From DATKUK01 sp035530655 (GTDB lineage Bacteria > Planctomycetota > Phycisphaerae > UBA1845 > DATKUK01): a DNA stretch of 64,000 nt. The translations under genes and the position numbers were made by a program. The notes under the pieces were generated by a model. The model was not told where the DNA came from, searched no databases, and saw nothing but the letters and a program-made list of their open reading frames with translations. The stretch spans positions 1 through 64,000 of the forward strand of contig DATKUK010000108.1 of assembly GCA_035530655.1 (NCBI GenBank), written 5' to 3'. Positions within the stretch are counted from its first letter, which is position 1. The number at the start of each line of letters is the position of its first letter. This document shows, in pieces, positions 1 to 8,468 of this stretch.

Positions 1-67
1 GCGGTTTGACCGGAATGTAGGGTTCGATCAGTGCCCATAGTTCATCCGTTACCAGCGGTTTGGCCAT
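1..67 (-). mobile_element. IS5-family transposase, N-terminal fragment cut by the window edge
   Basis: Reading the minus strand from the ATG at 65-67 gives MAKPLVTDELWALIEPYIPV, which matches the characteristic N-terminus of IS5-group transposases (DUF4096-type opening with a 'TDELW..IEP' motif). Only 22 residues are visible, so the DDE catalytic part lies outside the window. The element's right end should lie somewhere in 68-180, but I could not identify a terminal inverted repeat without the other end. Whether the element is intact cannot be judged. Confidence 0.7.
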
Positions 68-182
68 AGCCGTGCCTCCATGCACAAGGTCCCCTGGCCC
101 AATATCGGCTACATCAATGCCATTCTGTTAGGCGCTCTTAGCTGAAAGAAGCTCGTCCGTGGCTGGTGTGACTTTGCCAGCG

Positions 183-193
183 TATACTATACT
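183..193 (+). promoter_or_regulatory. two overlapping -10-like TATACT boxes ahead of the S41 peptidase gene
   Basis: TATACT occurs at 183-188 and again at 188-193, about 70 bases upstream of the chosen peptidase start. No convincing -35 hexamer is seen at 16-18 bases upstream, so this is a weak promoter call that rests on the -10 match and its position. Confidence 0.25.
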
Positions 194-212
194 GGCCGCA
201 GGACAGGGCAGC

Positions 213-238
213 GCCCGAGTTGTGCAGCTCGGGCTTTT
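213..238 (+). terminator. GC hairpin followed by TTTT (terminator or attenuator-like)
   Basis: GCCCGAG at 213-219 pairs perfectly with CTCGGGC at 228-234 and is followed by TTTT at 235-238. It sits between the -10-like boxes and the peptidase Shine-Dalgarno. It could terminate transcription coming from the IS element or act as a short attenuator for the peptidase gene. The U-run is short, so efficiency is uncertain. Confidence 0.35.
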
Positions 239-261
239 GCATATATAGGCAGGGAGCGAAG

Positions 262-2607
262 TTGCAGATTCCACGCAGTCATTCCGGACGAATTGGCGGC
301 GGTGCGATGATCGGGCATCGGGCACTGCTGGTGAGTGGGGTGTTGGGCGCCTTGCTGGCGGTGGTCGCACCGGTTCGCCAGACCGCGGTGGCGACCGTCT
401 CTGGCGATGAGTGGGCTGGGCAGACGCCGCTTGAGCCCGTAGCAGGTCAGGCCAAGCTCGCGGTCGAGCAGGTGTCGTCGGCCGTCTTCGAGGGCAAGTT
501 CCGGCAGGCGCAAGCCCGCATACACAGCAGCGTGCCAGCCGCGCCGGCGGATGCCACTCTCCAGACCCTCACCGAACTGATCGACGGCTACTGTGCGCTG
601 GCCGACCAGAGGGAGAAGCTGCGGCGCGAGCGTTATGAGGAGTTGGCCGAAGAGGTCGCCTCGTACGTGTCCAAGGGCGAGTGGGCCGAGGCGGCAAAAA
701 CCGCTGCCAGGGCATATCTCAGCGCGGCCAATCGCGAGGAGTACCGCAACGAGCCATGGGTGCGAGATCTGGTCAGGGACACGTCGGAACACGCCGACCA
801 GTTGCGGCGGCGTGGCGAATGGCTTGCCGCGGCGACCATCTATGCGTCGCTTAGCGAGATCGATCCCGACGACAAGATCTATGAGGAGCAGTTTCGTGTA
901 TGCGGCAAGCACGCCCGGCTGGAGGCGATGTATGCTGGCAAGGTCGGGCAGGAGCAGGCGGACCCAAACGACGGATCTGATGAGATCACCGATGACGCGC
1001 CCCAGGACGGATTGGTGGACTGGCGGGCCATCATTCGCGGCGCCAAGCCTGTGATGGTGCGCCAGGCGCTGGACCAGATCAGCCTCAACTATGTGCGACA
1101 GCCCAGCTTCAAAGAGGTGGCCGCCGGCGGGCTGGAGAACCTCTTGATCCTGGCGGAAACACCGGCCATGGCCGAGGTTTTCGAGACCATAGGCCAGCCG
1201 GAACTGGTGGGCCAGTTCACCGGGGGCATCCGGTCGCTGCGAACTCGCCTGGAGCGAGAGACGTTTGTCAACAGCCGGCAGGTCTACAACTGGTTTGCCG
1301 AGCTTCTGGAGCTGAACCAGCGAACGCTGGAACTGCCCGAAGAGTTGCTGGTGGTCGAGTTCATGGACGGGGCCTTGGAGCCGCTGGACGATTTCAGCTC
1401 GGTGGTCTGGCCTCAGGAGCTTTCCGAGTTCAAGAAGCACACGACGGGGCAGTTCAGCGGCGTGGGCATACAGATCAGCCTGGAGAAGGGGCAGTTGACA
1501 GTGGTTTCGCCGCTGGAGGACACGCCGGCCTACGAAGCAGGCATTCAGCCGGGCGACACGATCGTCGGCATCGAGGGGAAAAGCACCAAAGGGATTACGC
1601 TGACCAAGGCGGTGCAGACCATCACCGGGCCCGTTGGCACGCAGGTGATGCTGACCATCCGCCGTGAAGGGGTGGAGAAGGATTTCGACGTTCCGCTCAC
1701 GCGGGCGAACATCACGATCCATACGGTCAAGGGCTATACCCGAGGCGATCGGGGCGGATGGGATTACATGATCGATCGCGACCAGCGGATCGCCTATGTG
1801 CGGCTGACCAGCTTCAACGAACATTCGACCGACGAGCTGCGTGCGGCACTGGAGACGATCAAGGCACACAACGCGCGAGGTTTGGTGCTCGATCTGCGGT
1901 TCAACCCGGGCGGTCTGTTGCGCACGGCCGTCGAAGTGGCCGACCTGTTTCTCGACGGTGCGAAGATGATCGTCAAGACGAAGGGTCGCCCGGCCGTCTC
2001 GCCCGAGTGGTCGCAGACCGCCAACCAGGGCGAGGTGTGCCCGGATCTGCCGCTTATCGTGTTGGTGAACCGCGCCAGTGCCAGCGCATCGGAGATTGTG
2101 GCGGGTGCGATTCAGGATAACCGGCGGGGACTGGTTATCGGACAGCGCAGCTACGGTAAAGGCAGCGTTCAGAACCTCGTGCCGCTGACTGATGGATCCG
2201 CCTACTTGAAGCTTACGACGGCATTTTACTACCTGCCCAGCGGCCGCTGCATCGACCGCCAGCAGGGGCAGCGCCGGGAGTGGGGGGTGGATCCTGACAT
2301 TCCGGTCGTGCTCATCCCTGAGGAGACGCGGAAGGTTCTGGAACTGCGCCGAGACAGCGACATCCTAAGGGTCAGAACGGACACCTCTGCGGACGGACGG
2401 TCGCATGACGCGGCGGCGACCCAGCCGTCCGAGGCTATGGCTGATTCGCCCGCAGCGGCGACGCAGGAAGCCGATGACGTGCCCGACGTCGATCCGCAGT
2501 TGGAGACGGCCCTGCTGGTGATGCGGGTCAAGCTGGCCAGTGGACTGACATGGGATCTTCCCGAAGCGACCACCGCCTCGGTAGGTATTGCCCATCCGAC
2601 CAACTGA
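262..2607 (+). CDS. S41-family C-terminal processing peptidase with PDZ domain
   Basis: Exported serine protease of the CtpA/Prc family, expected to trim or degrade envelope proteins. A TTG at 262 is preceded by AGGGAG at 251-256, so I use it; an ATG at 307 is the alternative and gives a compact signal peptide (MIGHRALLVSGVLGALLAVV). The extra frame upstream of 262 runs through a hairpin and is unlikely to be coding. The N-terminal 200 residues are helical and TPR-like, with repeated aromatic/Glu-rich helices. A PDZ domain lies at about residues 397-477 (GVGIQISLEKG to the LTIRREG region). The S41 core follows, with the catalytic Ser-Lys dyad at about S608 (within ASASASEIVAG) and K633 (within SYGKGSVQ). 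At about 780 residues it is longer than typical CtpA because of the N-terminal extension. It converges with the STAS gene. Confidence 0.92.
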   Translation: MQIPRSHSGRIGGGAMIGHRALLVSGVLGALLAVVAPVRQTAVATVSGDEWAGQTPLEPVAGQAKLAVEQVSSAVFEGKFRQAQARIHSSVPAAPADATLQTLTELIDGYCALADQREKLRRERYEELAEEVASYVSKGEWAEAAKTAARAYLSAANREEYRNEPWVRDLVRDTSEHADQLRRRGEWLAAATIYASLSEIDPDDKIYEEQFRVCGKHARLEAMYAGKVGQEQADPNDGSDEITDDAPQDGLVDWRAIIRGAKPVMVRQALDQISLNYVRQPSFKEVAAGGLENLLILAETPAMAEVFETIGQPELVGQFTGGIRSLRTRLERETFVNSRQVYNWFAELLELNQRTLELPEELLVVEFMDGALEPLDDFSSVVWPQELSEFKKHTTGQFSGVGIQISLEKGQLTVVSPLEDTPAYEAGIQPGDTIVGIEGKSTKGITLTKAVQTITGPVGTQVMLTIRREGVEKDFDVPLTRANITIHTVKGYTRGDRGGWDYMIDRDQRIAYVRLTSFNEHSTDELRAALETIKAHNARGLVLDLRFNPGGLLRTAVEVADLFLDGAKMIVKTKGRPAVSPEWSQTANQGEVCPDLPLIVLVNRASASASEIVAGAIQDNRRGLVIGQRSYGKGSVQNLVPLTDGSAYLKLTTAFYYLPSGRCIDRQQGQRREWGVDPDIPVVLIPEETRKVLELRRDSDILRVRTDTSADGRSHDAAATQPSEAMADSPAAATQEADDVPDVDPQLETALLVMRVKLASGLTWDLPEATTASVGIAHPTN

Positions 2608-2644
2608 AGGTGTCATGACCACAGAGCCCGGCGACTGACAAGAC

Positions 2645-2986
2645 CTATTGCCGGCCCATTTGGACGCTGGCCAGCCCGCTGGCCACGTCGTCGGCAAACT
2701 CGAAGACCTTGTCCAGACCGGTAACCAGAAACACCCCCCAAATGTGCGTCCCGATCCCGCAGAGAATCAGCTTTCGCTGTTGATTGACCGCGACGAGCTT
2801 GCGGAGTTTCAACAGCTTGGCGATGTTCGAGGAGTTGAGGAACGAGACGTCGGCGAAGTTGAGCACCACATCGCGCTGCGCCTGGTTCTCAATGATCTCC
2901 AGCGCGGAGTTGATGTCGTCGGTGAAGGCCGGGTCGTCCTGAAACTCGACCAGAAGCACACTATCTGACCATTCCTGCACTGGCAT
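2645..2986 (-). CDS. STAS-domain protein (anti-sigma factor antagonist type)
   Basis: A 113-residue single STAS domain. The conserved phosphorylatable region reads DVSFLNSSNIAKLLKL, like the 'D.S.IDSSG' loop of SpoIIAA-type antagonists but with Asn replacing Gly after SS. I chose ATG at 2986 because MPVQEW begins the domain and GGATGG lies 6 bases upstream; a longer frame to 3058 has no domain support. Partner-switching anti-anti-sigma or a structural regulatory role are both possible. The gene is last in the minus-strand mreB-mreC run, so it may be co-expressed with the cell-shape genes. No cognate kinase lies next to it, although a SpoIIE-type phosphatase is encoded at 31278-32960. Confidence 0.8.
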   Translation of the reverse strand: MPVQEWSDSVLLVEFQDDPAFTDDINSALEIIENQAQRDVVLNFADVSFLNSSNIAKLLKLRKLVAVNQQRKLILCGIGTHIWGVFLVTGLDKVFEFADDVASGLASVQMGRQ

Positions 2987-3068
2987 AGCACACCATCCAG
3001 GCAATACGGATGGCAATCTAACCGGACTGCCTCCGCCTGTCAATCCGTCTGGAGACAACTGGCCGGTG

Positions 3069-4091
3069 CTACCGGGCGGGCGGCGACATGTCGATCGCGT
3101 ACACCCATTGCAGGCGAGTTGGATCGATCGGGCAGCGTACTTCCAGATCGCAAAGCAGGGGATTGGTTGGATCCTGGCTGCTCTGGACGATTTGGCCGAT
3201 GACCATTCGTGTGGGCAGGGACGGGTCGGTTGCGACCGTGACCGCCAGATCTCCCACGCGGATCGTGCTTCCCGCCTCAGCGCCGGTGTCCGATCGCTCG
3301 TCTTCCACGTATTCGGCTGGGACCTGCTCGATGAGCATCCGGCCGTCGCCCTTGCCGGTCAGCAGGAACCGCTGTTCGCGCTGCCGCCCCGTAGCAGAGT
3401 CAGTTCTGCTGAAGACCGTCAAGCCTTCGTTTGACAGACGCCCGATGCAGATCTGCTGAGCGGGACGCCGCGGATCGTCGAACAGGACGACACGGGCGGT
3501 GAATGAATCGGCGTGATCGATGCGCCCGATGAGGTATTCCGATCCGGTAACCGCCATGGCCGTCCGCAATGGCGTGTCTCGTCCGTGGGCGATCAGCAAT
3601 CGCGAGGCCACGTAATCGTCGTCGGTGACGCCGGTCTGCCGGCCGCGCCCGATCGCCATCGCCTCGGTGAAGCCAGCCGCGTTTCGCGCGAACACCCTGG
3701 CCGGCACGAGCCTGGCGCCGGCCAACGCCGCGTCCCGCCGAAAACCGACGAGGAACTCGTTCTCACGTCGGAGTTGTTGGCATTCCGTCTCGATCGCGAC
3801 GAGCCGGTTCTGCATGGCATGAGCTTGTTTGAGGAGCTCGCGATGCTGCCGGCGGGTGGGCTCGGGAGCAGCCAGGTCGTCGACGTGATCGGCCAGCATC
3901 TGCGTGAATCGGTAGGCTGCATCCTGGAAGGGCACGAAGAACTGCACCGCCCCGCGGACCGGCCGCGTGTAACGGTCCGGCAAAAGCAAGCATATCGCGG
4001 AAACGACCATCAGAAGGCCGAACACTCTGGGCTTGGAGAGGTTGAAAAGGTGGCTTCTCACCGTGGCGGGGCCTGCAGCTTCGGGTAGCAC
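3069..4091 (-). CDS. mreC: rod shape-determining protein MreC-like
   Basis: MreC links the cytoplasmic MreB filament to the periplasmic cell-wall synthesis machinery. The 340-residue product has a short cytoplasmic N-terminus, one membrane segment at about residues 24-40 (VFGLLMVVSAICLLLP), a coiled coil at about 80-115 (HRELLKQ...RRENEFL) and a beta-rich C-terminal half. The C-terminal end (RMVIGQIVQ...DLEVRCPIDPTRLQWVYAI) matches the closing strands of MreC. It lies 40 bases downstream of mreB on the same strand, the classical mreBC order. No mreD is visible downstream; the next gene is the STAS protein. Sequence conservation is moderate, so the identification leans on architecture and position. 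Confidence 0.82.
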   Translation of the reverse strand: MLPEAAGPATVRSHLFNLSKPRVFGLLMVVSAICLLLPDRYTRPVRGAVQFFVPFQDAAYRFTQMLADHVDDLAAPEPTRRQHRELLKQAHAMQNRLVAIETECQQLRRENEFLVGFRRDAALAGARLVPARVFARNAAGFTEAMAIGRGRQTGVTDDDYVASRLLIAHGRDTPLRTAMAVTGSEYLIGRIDHADSFTARVVLFDDPRRPAQQICIGRLSNEGLTVFSRTDSATGRQREQRFLLTGKGDGRMLIEQVPAEYVEDERSDTGAEAGSTIRVGDLAVTVATDPSLPTRMVIGQIVQSSQDPTNPLLCDLEVRCPIDPTRLQWVYAIDMSPPAR

Positions 4092-4131
4092 CGACCGGCG
4101 AGCCGCGTCAGCGCGGGCCCGGGCAGCGGTA

Positions 4132-5184
4132 TCACAACTCGTCCTCGTCGGATTCGAGTGTGTCCTTCCAGTCGGCGAGGTTCTCCAGGTAAATGCTGGT
4201 GCCCCGCGCCACGCAAGACAACGGATCGTCGACCAAGCGGACCTCCAATCCAGTGGCCTGGGCCATAACTGTGTCGATACCTCGCAACAGGGCAGCCCCG
4301 CCCGCCAGCCAGATCCCGTTGTCCACCAGGTCGGCTGCCAACTCGGGCTCGGCCTTTTCCAGCGTCCGCATCACGGTATCGATGATCTGGCCGATGGGCT
4401 CCTTGAGGGCCTCGCGGATCTCCTCGGAGGTGACGATCGTCTTGCGGGGCAACCCGCTGATCATATCGCGGCCACGAACCTCTTTGGTCAGCTCCTCTTC
4501 GAGGGGGCAGGCCGAGCCGACTTCGATCTTGATCTGCTCGGACATCTGCGGACCGATCATCAGATTGTAGGTCCGCTTCATGTGATTCATGATGGCCTCG
4601 TCCATGTCGTCGCCGGCGACGCGAATCGACTCACAAACCGCGATATCGGCCAGCGTCAAGATGGCTACCTCGGTCGTGCCGCCGCCGATGTCGACGATCA
4701 ACGAGGCAGTTGGCTCGGCGATAGGCAGGCCTGCCCCGATGCCTGCGGCCATGGGCTCGTCCACTAGATATACCCGCCGCGCGCCAGCGCGCTCGGCCGA
4801 CCCGTAAACGGCCCGCTTCTCCACCGCGGTAATGCCCGAGGGAACGGAGATGACCACCCTTGGCTTGAAAAGACGACTGCGGCCGTGAACCTTACGTATA
4901 AAATAGCCGAGCATAGCCTCGGTGATGTCAAAATCGGCAATGACGCCGTCCTTGAGCGGTCGAATGGCTGTGATCGAGCCGGGCGTCTTGCCCATCATCT
5001 CCTTGGCGACCAGCCCGACGGCGTTGCCGTTCTGCAAGACGTGGTTGGTGCCCTTACGGACCGCCACCACGGACGGCTCGTTGAGCACGATGCCTTCGCC
5101 CTTGACACAGACCAGGGTGTTGCACGTGCCCAGGTCGATGCCCATGTCAACGCTGAACAACCCCAGAAGCGAGTCGAACAACAC
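4132..5184 (-). CDS. mreB: rod shape-determining protein MreB
   Basis: Actin-like ATPase that organises lateral wall synthesis. The N-terminus VLFDSLLGLFSVDMGIDLGT contains the phosphate-1 motif, followed by NEPSVVAV; phosphate-2 is VDIGGGTTEVA and the adenosine motif is WLAGGAALLRGID. The start is taken as GTG at 5182-5184 because GGGAGG lies at 5194-5199 and homologues begin at this FDSLLGLFS segment. An in-frame extension to 5250 is possible but unlike the family. The length of 350 residues is normal. It heads the mreB-mreC-STAS run and lies downstream of a 58-residue membrane protein gene and a coiled-coil protein gene. MreB is absent from many planctomycetes, so its presence is taxonomically informative. 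Confidence 0.95.
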   Translation of the reverse strand: MLFDSLLGLFSVDMGIDLGTCNTLVCVKGEGIVLNEPSVVAVRKGTNHVLQNGNAVGLVAKEMMGKTPGSITAIRPLKDGVIADFDITEAMLGYFIRKVHGRSRLFKPRVVISVPSGITAVEKRAVYGSAERAGARRVYLVDEPMAAGIGAGLPIAEPTASLIVDIGGGTTEVAILTLADIAVCESIRVAGDDMDEAIMNHMKRTYNLMIGPQMSEQIKIEVGSACPLEEELTKEVRGRDMISGLPRKTIVTSEEIREALKEPIGQIIDTVMRTLEKAEPELAADLVDNGIWLAGGAALLRGIDTVMAQATGLEVRLVDDPLSCVARGTSIYLENLADWKDTLESDEDEL

Positions 5185-5303
5185 GCCTGTAGGCCTCCCC
5201 GCGGTCCAGTCGCAGAGCCACGCGCCGATCCCCCAGCCGACCGCAGGCATCAGCAGCAGTCGGCCCGCGTTGCCCGGTCGAGAGAAAGGCTCGTAGCCCG
5301 GGC

Positions 5304-5480
5304 TTAGCCGCCCGGCGGCGGCAGGACCGTCCCGAATAGTTCCAGGTTCCGGTAACCCAGGTATATCGCTGCCGCGGCTGTGAACAGTGTGGCGATAATC
5401 ACCATTACCGTGTAGATGTTGCTCTGCGCCTGCAACTCAGGCTGTTGTGGCCCGGCAGCACCGGATTGCATCTGCGTCAT
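5304..5480 (-). CDS. 58-residue single-span membrane protein upstream of mreB
   Basis: Reading from the ATG at 5478-5480 gives MTQMQSGAAGPQQPELQAQS, then a hydrophobic span (IYTVMVIIATLFTAAAAIYLGY, about residues 22-43), a short charged segment and a Pro/Gly end (VLPPPGG), with stop TAA at 5304-5306. It sits between the coiled-coil protein gene and mreB on the same strand, with short gaps on both sides, and has normal codon use with G/C at third positions. The type II orientation suggested by the polar Gln-rich N-terminus is a guess. I do not recognise the family. The clean open frame, the transmembrane segment and the operon-like position make it likely to be real. Confidence 0.7.
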   Translation of the reverse strand: MTQMQSGAAGPQQPELQAQSNIYTVMVIIATLFTAAAAIYLGYRNLELFGTVLPPPGG

Positions 5481-5538
5481 TGTACTAACGCCTCACTCGC
5501 CTGCGGTTCGGGTTACCCATTCAGGCCCGACCGGCGAA

Positions 5539-6432
5539 TCAGTTCATCGCCTCCAGGCGCGATTCGTCGATGATTTTGTCGCCTGTCCTGATCTCGCCCT
5601 TAAGATGGGAAACGGTGCCGGCCGCCTGGTTTGTGTCTACCTCCTCGACGGTGATCCGCCCAAGGTAGTTGCCATCCCGATATACGACGAACACCATGCC
5701 CTTGCTTACACCGTCGTCGGAGCCGACCGTGATCACAGCGATGTCCCCGTCGAGCTGCTCGATATGCCCTCGAATGGGAACCGACACGTCGGGCAGGAGC
5801 GGTCCGGCAGGTTCGGTGCCCGGCTCGACCACGACGTCGGCTGCACTGACGGTAGCCCCCGCCCGCTTAAGGGCTCGCTGAAGCCCGACCAGTTGCTGCT
5901 CCAGTGCGTAACGCTGCTGCTGGAGTGCCCGCACCTGCTGGTCAAGCAGCGTGACGTTCGTGGTCAGCTCCTTGACCCTCTCGTTGAGGTCCAGATTGCG
6001 TTGTCGTAGATCCGTGGCGGTAACCAGCAAGTCGTTGTTTCGCGCCTCCAGCCGCTCGGCCCGGGCCAGTTCGACGTCGAGGCTCTTGGAGACCTGACTG
6101 AGCCCGGCCGACAACTCCGCATTCTTGACTTTCTGCTCGGCGAAGCCGCTCTTGACGGCATCCAGCTCGGCCTCGAGTGCGCCGAGCCTCTCAGCGCGAC
6201 GCGCCAGTTCGTCGAGTTGTCCTGCGATCTGGTCGGCTAACTGGGCCCGTTCGGCCGCCCATTGGTCATAGCCATGCTGGCGGAGCGTCTCGGCAGCGTA
6301 GGCCTTCTGCTGAAAGTCCGTTGCCAGCTTCTTCCAGTTGACGGTCTGGCCCGCCAGGACGATGGCCATGGTTCCCAGGGCGATCGAGAAGATCAATTGC
6401 AGCACAATGAAGACTTTGGTCACGGTGCTCAA
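5539..6432 (-). CDS. membrane-anchored coiled-coil protein with C-terminal beta domain
   Basis: A 297-residue protein. The TTG start at 6432 has AAGGAG 7 bases upstream, which supports it. The N-terminus is one membrane span (KVFIVLQLIFSIALGTMAIVLAG). A long heptad-rich coiled coil covers about residues 55-190 (alternating Leu/Ala with Glu/Gln/Arg). A compact beta domain of about 80 residues follows (IRGHIEQLDGDIAVITVGSD through GTVSHLKGEIRTGD). The layout of span, coil and beta domain mimics MreC, although the sequence differs. It is first in the minus-strand run leading to mreB and mreC, so a cell-envelope scaffold role is plausible but unproven. No catalytic motif is seen. Confidence 0.8.
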   Translation of the reverse strand: MSTVTKVFIVLQLIFSIALGTMAIVLAGQTVNWKKLATDFQQKAYAAETLRQHGYDQWAAERAQLADQIAGQLDELARRAERLGALEAELDAVKSGFAEQKVKNAELSAGLSQVSKSLDVELARAERLEARNNDLLVTATDLRQRNLDLNERVKELTTNVTLLDQQVRALQQQRYALEQQLVGLQRALKRAGATVSAADVVVEPGTEPAGPLLPDVSVPIRGHIEQLDGDIAVITVGSDDGVSKGMVFVVYRDGNYLGRITVEEVDTNQAAGTVSHLKGEIRTGDKIIDESRLEAMN

Positions 6433-6785
6433 CAGGTCTCTCCTTATCAGCGCCTGATCGCCGGGCGATCCAACCGACCCCAGGGCCTTTACTGCTCTTG
6501 CCGCCCCGCCACGACCAGCCCACCTCCTCTCGGCTGACTCCGAACGGGGGCTCGCCCACGGCGCCGGCCCAAAAAGCTACCTCGGCACCAAACAAGCGGT
6601 GTCGATTGTAGTGCTGCCGGGGACCTTTGCAAGCCCCGATTCGTCGAGGTCCTCAGCGGGCGACCAGCCCCCCGGGACGCTGTCGGTGCGGCGGTGTGCC
6701 TGGGCAACAGGCGGGCGGGTCAGGGTTGCTTCCGGGCGATGGTGCCGATACAGTAGTCGGGCCGCCGCGGTGGAAAGGTACGACG
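6433..6785 (+). other. divergent intergenic region, no gene seen
   Basis: 353 bases separate two divergently transcribed genes. The only clear elements are the two ribosome binding sites at its ends (AAGGAG for the minus-strand coiled-coil gene, GGAAAGG at 6772-6778 for the plus-strand gene). The open frames here lack start signals or protein-like composition. No clear -10/-35 pair or terminator hairpin was found. Confidence 0.5.
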
Positions 6786-7094
6786 GTGGCTGAACCGCAG
6801 GATTCCGCTCGGCACGAACTTGCCCCAGAGGTCTCGGTGTTCCTTGCCGGCCTGGACGACCAGGAACGGATGTTGATTGTTCTGTGCCGACAGCTTTATG
6901 AAGGCCGATGGGACGACATGCTCCAGGACCTGCAAGATCGGTTGGAGGGGCGGAGCCATGTGTTCGAGTGGGGTCCGGCCTCGCCCCGGCTACGAACTAC
7001 CATCGCCGACCATATGGCTATCATTCAGCGGTTGCGGGCCTTCGAGCGGGCCCACGACGTCAGTTTGGTCGAGCTGGTAGACGAGGAACCATGA
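6786..7094 (+). CDS. small hypothetical protein, first gene of the beta-propeller operon
   Basis: A 102-residue cytosolic-looking protein. The GTG at 6786 is preceded by GGAAAGG at 6772-6778, a good spacing; an upstream in-frame extension is Pro/Arg-rich and not protein-like. The middle contains LAGLDDQERMLIVLCRQLYE and GRWDDMLQDLQDRLEGR, suggesting a helical bundle, and the end is acidic (VELVDEEP). No known family is recognised. Its stop codon overlaps the ATG of the next gene (ATGA at 7091-7094), so the two are translationally coupled. Confidence 0.7.
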   Translation: MAEPQDSARHELAPEVSVFLAGLDDQERMLIVLCRQLYEGRWDDMLQDLQDRLEGRSHVFEWGPASPRLRTTIADHMAIIQRLRAFERAHDVSLVELVDEEP

Positions 7095-8428
7095 TACGGC
7101 GATTGTTGATTGCAGGTGTGCGTTGGATCGGCCATCGACGGGGCGCCGGCACGTTGCCGGCTTTGTTTGTGCTGTTCTGCGGCATGGGTGGTTACGGTCG
7201 TCCGGTCGTACCGACGGTCGATGTAGTCGAGCTGCGCGGGGCGGGACTGGCGCAGTACTGGCAGGTCGACTTGCCCCTGGACCGACGCGAGCAGCTCCAG
7301 CGGCTGGAGCTGGTCGACGACAACCTGTACTGCATTACAGACTGCGGGACGGTGGCGGCCGTCCATGCACCGACCGGGGTGATCCGCTGGATCGTTCCGG
7401 TTACTGCGGCGGGTCGGCCCGTGCTGGGGCCGACCAACACCTCGCAGGATGCCCTCGTGACCACGGCTGAGGCACTAACCCGCTACGATCGGGTCAGCGG
7501 CGAGGCGGCAGGCAAGCTGAGGATCGACTTTATGCCTTCATGCCCCGCCGTCGCGGACGGACAACGCGTGTATGCGGCGGGTCTGGACAAGCTGATGCGA
7601 TGTGTTCGCCTCGCCGATGAGGTGCTGGTCTGGCAGGTGCAGACGGCTGATCCGGTTATCTCGGCGCCGGTGCTGAGCGAGTCGGCCCTGTATTTCGCCA
7701 GTCGCGATGGTGTCGTCTATTCATGCCAGCCGCAGAGCAAGCGCGAGCGGTGGACTGTCGAGCTTGGCGAGCCGGTCCTGGCGGATTTGCAGGTGTCAGG
7801 ACAGGCGGTGGTGGTCTCCAGCACCTCAGGGTCGGTCTATTGTCTCGAGGCTGACTCGGGGCGCGTCCGCTGGCGATTTCGCACGCCGGGTCAGTTGCTT
7901 CATTCACCGGCGGCTACCGGGGACGCGGTATATCAGTACAGCCAGGATCACGGGCTGTACGCGCTGGACCTGGCCAGCGGCCGACAGTTATGGCACCGTC
8001 GGGTCGCCTGGCAGTTCCTCGGCCAGCACAATTCGGTTGCGTATCTCTTTGACGGCATGGGCCTGATCGTCGGCGTGGACAACCGGACGGGCGAAGACGT
8101 GGGCACGGCGCGGGCGGGCGGCGTCGAATTGGCGGCAGTGAATCGGCGAGGCCCGGATCTCTTTGTGGCCAGCAGCAAGGGCAGCGTGGTATGCATTCAC
8201 CCCCGGTCGCAGCCGTACCTCACGCGGGACGAGCTGGCGGCGGCGTGGCGCTCCGCCCAGCCGGCTGGCGATCGGCCGGATGCGGGCGTCACAGCCGGAT
8301 CGGCCGAGACGTCGCAGGCTCCGGCGGATGCCCAGCTCGACCTGCTCCGCAGCAGTGACGCGACACCTGCGGTGGGCGGGTACAACGTGCTGGCCGAGCC
8401 GGACGGCGGCGAAACCGACGACAATTAA
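7091..8428 (+). CDS. PQQ-like beta-propeller repeat protein
   Basis: A 445-residue exported protein. The N-terminus MIRRLLIAGVRWIGHRRGAG followed by a hydrophobic stretch (TLPALFVLFCGMGGYG) is a signal peptide or anchor. The body consists of repeated PQQ/quinoprotein blades, for example VHAPTGVIRWIVPV, CLEADSGRVRWRFRT and ALDLASGRQLWHRR, each with the A.d..tG...W pattern. There is no sign of PQQ-binding or dehydrogenase residues, so the propeller is probably a binding scaffold, as is common for BamB-like and planctomycete envelope proteins. The C-terminal 60 residues are Ala/Asp/Glu-rich and low in complexity. The ATG overlaps the previous stop, giving a tight two-gene unit. Ligand and partner are unknown. 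Confidence 0.85.
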   Translation: MIRRLLIAGVRWIGHRRGAGTLPALFVLFCGMGGYGRPVVPTVDVVELRGAGLAQYWQVDLPLDRREQLQRLELVDDNLYCITDCGTVAAVHAPTGVIRWIVPVTAAGRPVLGPTNTSQDALVTTAEALTRYDRVSGEAAGKLRIDFMPSCPAVADGQRVYAAGLDKLMRCVRLADEVLVWQVQTADPVISAPVLSESALYFASRDGVVYSCQPQSKRERWTVELGEPVLADLQVSGQAVVVSSTSGSVYCLEADSGRVRWRFRTPGQLLHSPAATGDAVYQYSQDHGLYALDLASGRQLWHRRVAWQFLGQHNSVAYLFDGMGLIVGVDNRTGEDVGTARAGGVELAAVNRRGPDLFVASSKGSVVCIHPRSQPYLTRDELAAAWRSAQPAGDRPDAGVTAGSAETSQAPADAQLDLLRSSDATPAVGGYNVLAEPDGGETDDN

Positions 8429-8468
8429 TCCTGACTTTATAAATCACACTTTTCCTTGAGGGGTATTT

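Noticed and set aside
187..1869. Long minus-strand open frame opposite the S41 peptidase gene
   Set aside because: Arg/His/Leu-rich composition typical of the antisense of a GC-rich gene; no domain and no ribosome binding site. The plus strand encodes a clear protease.
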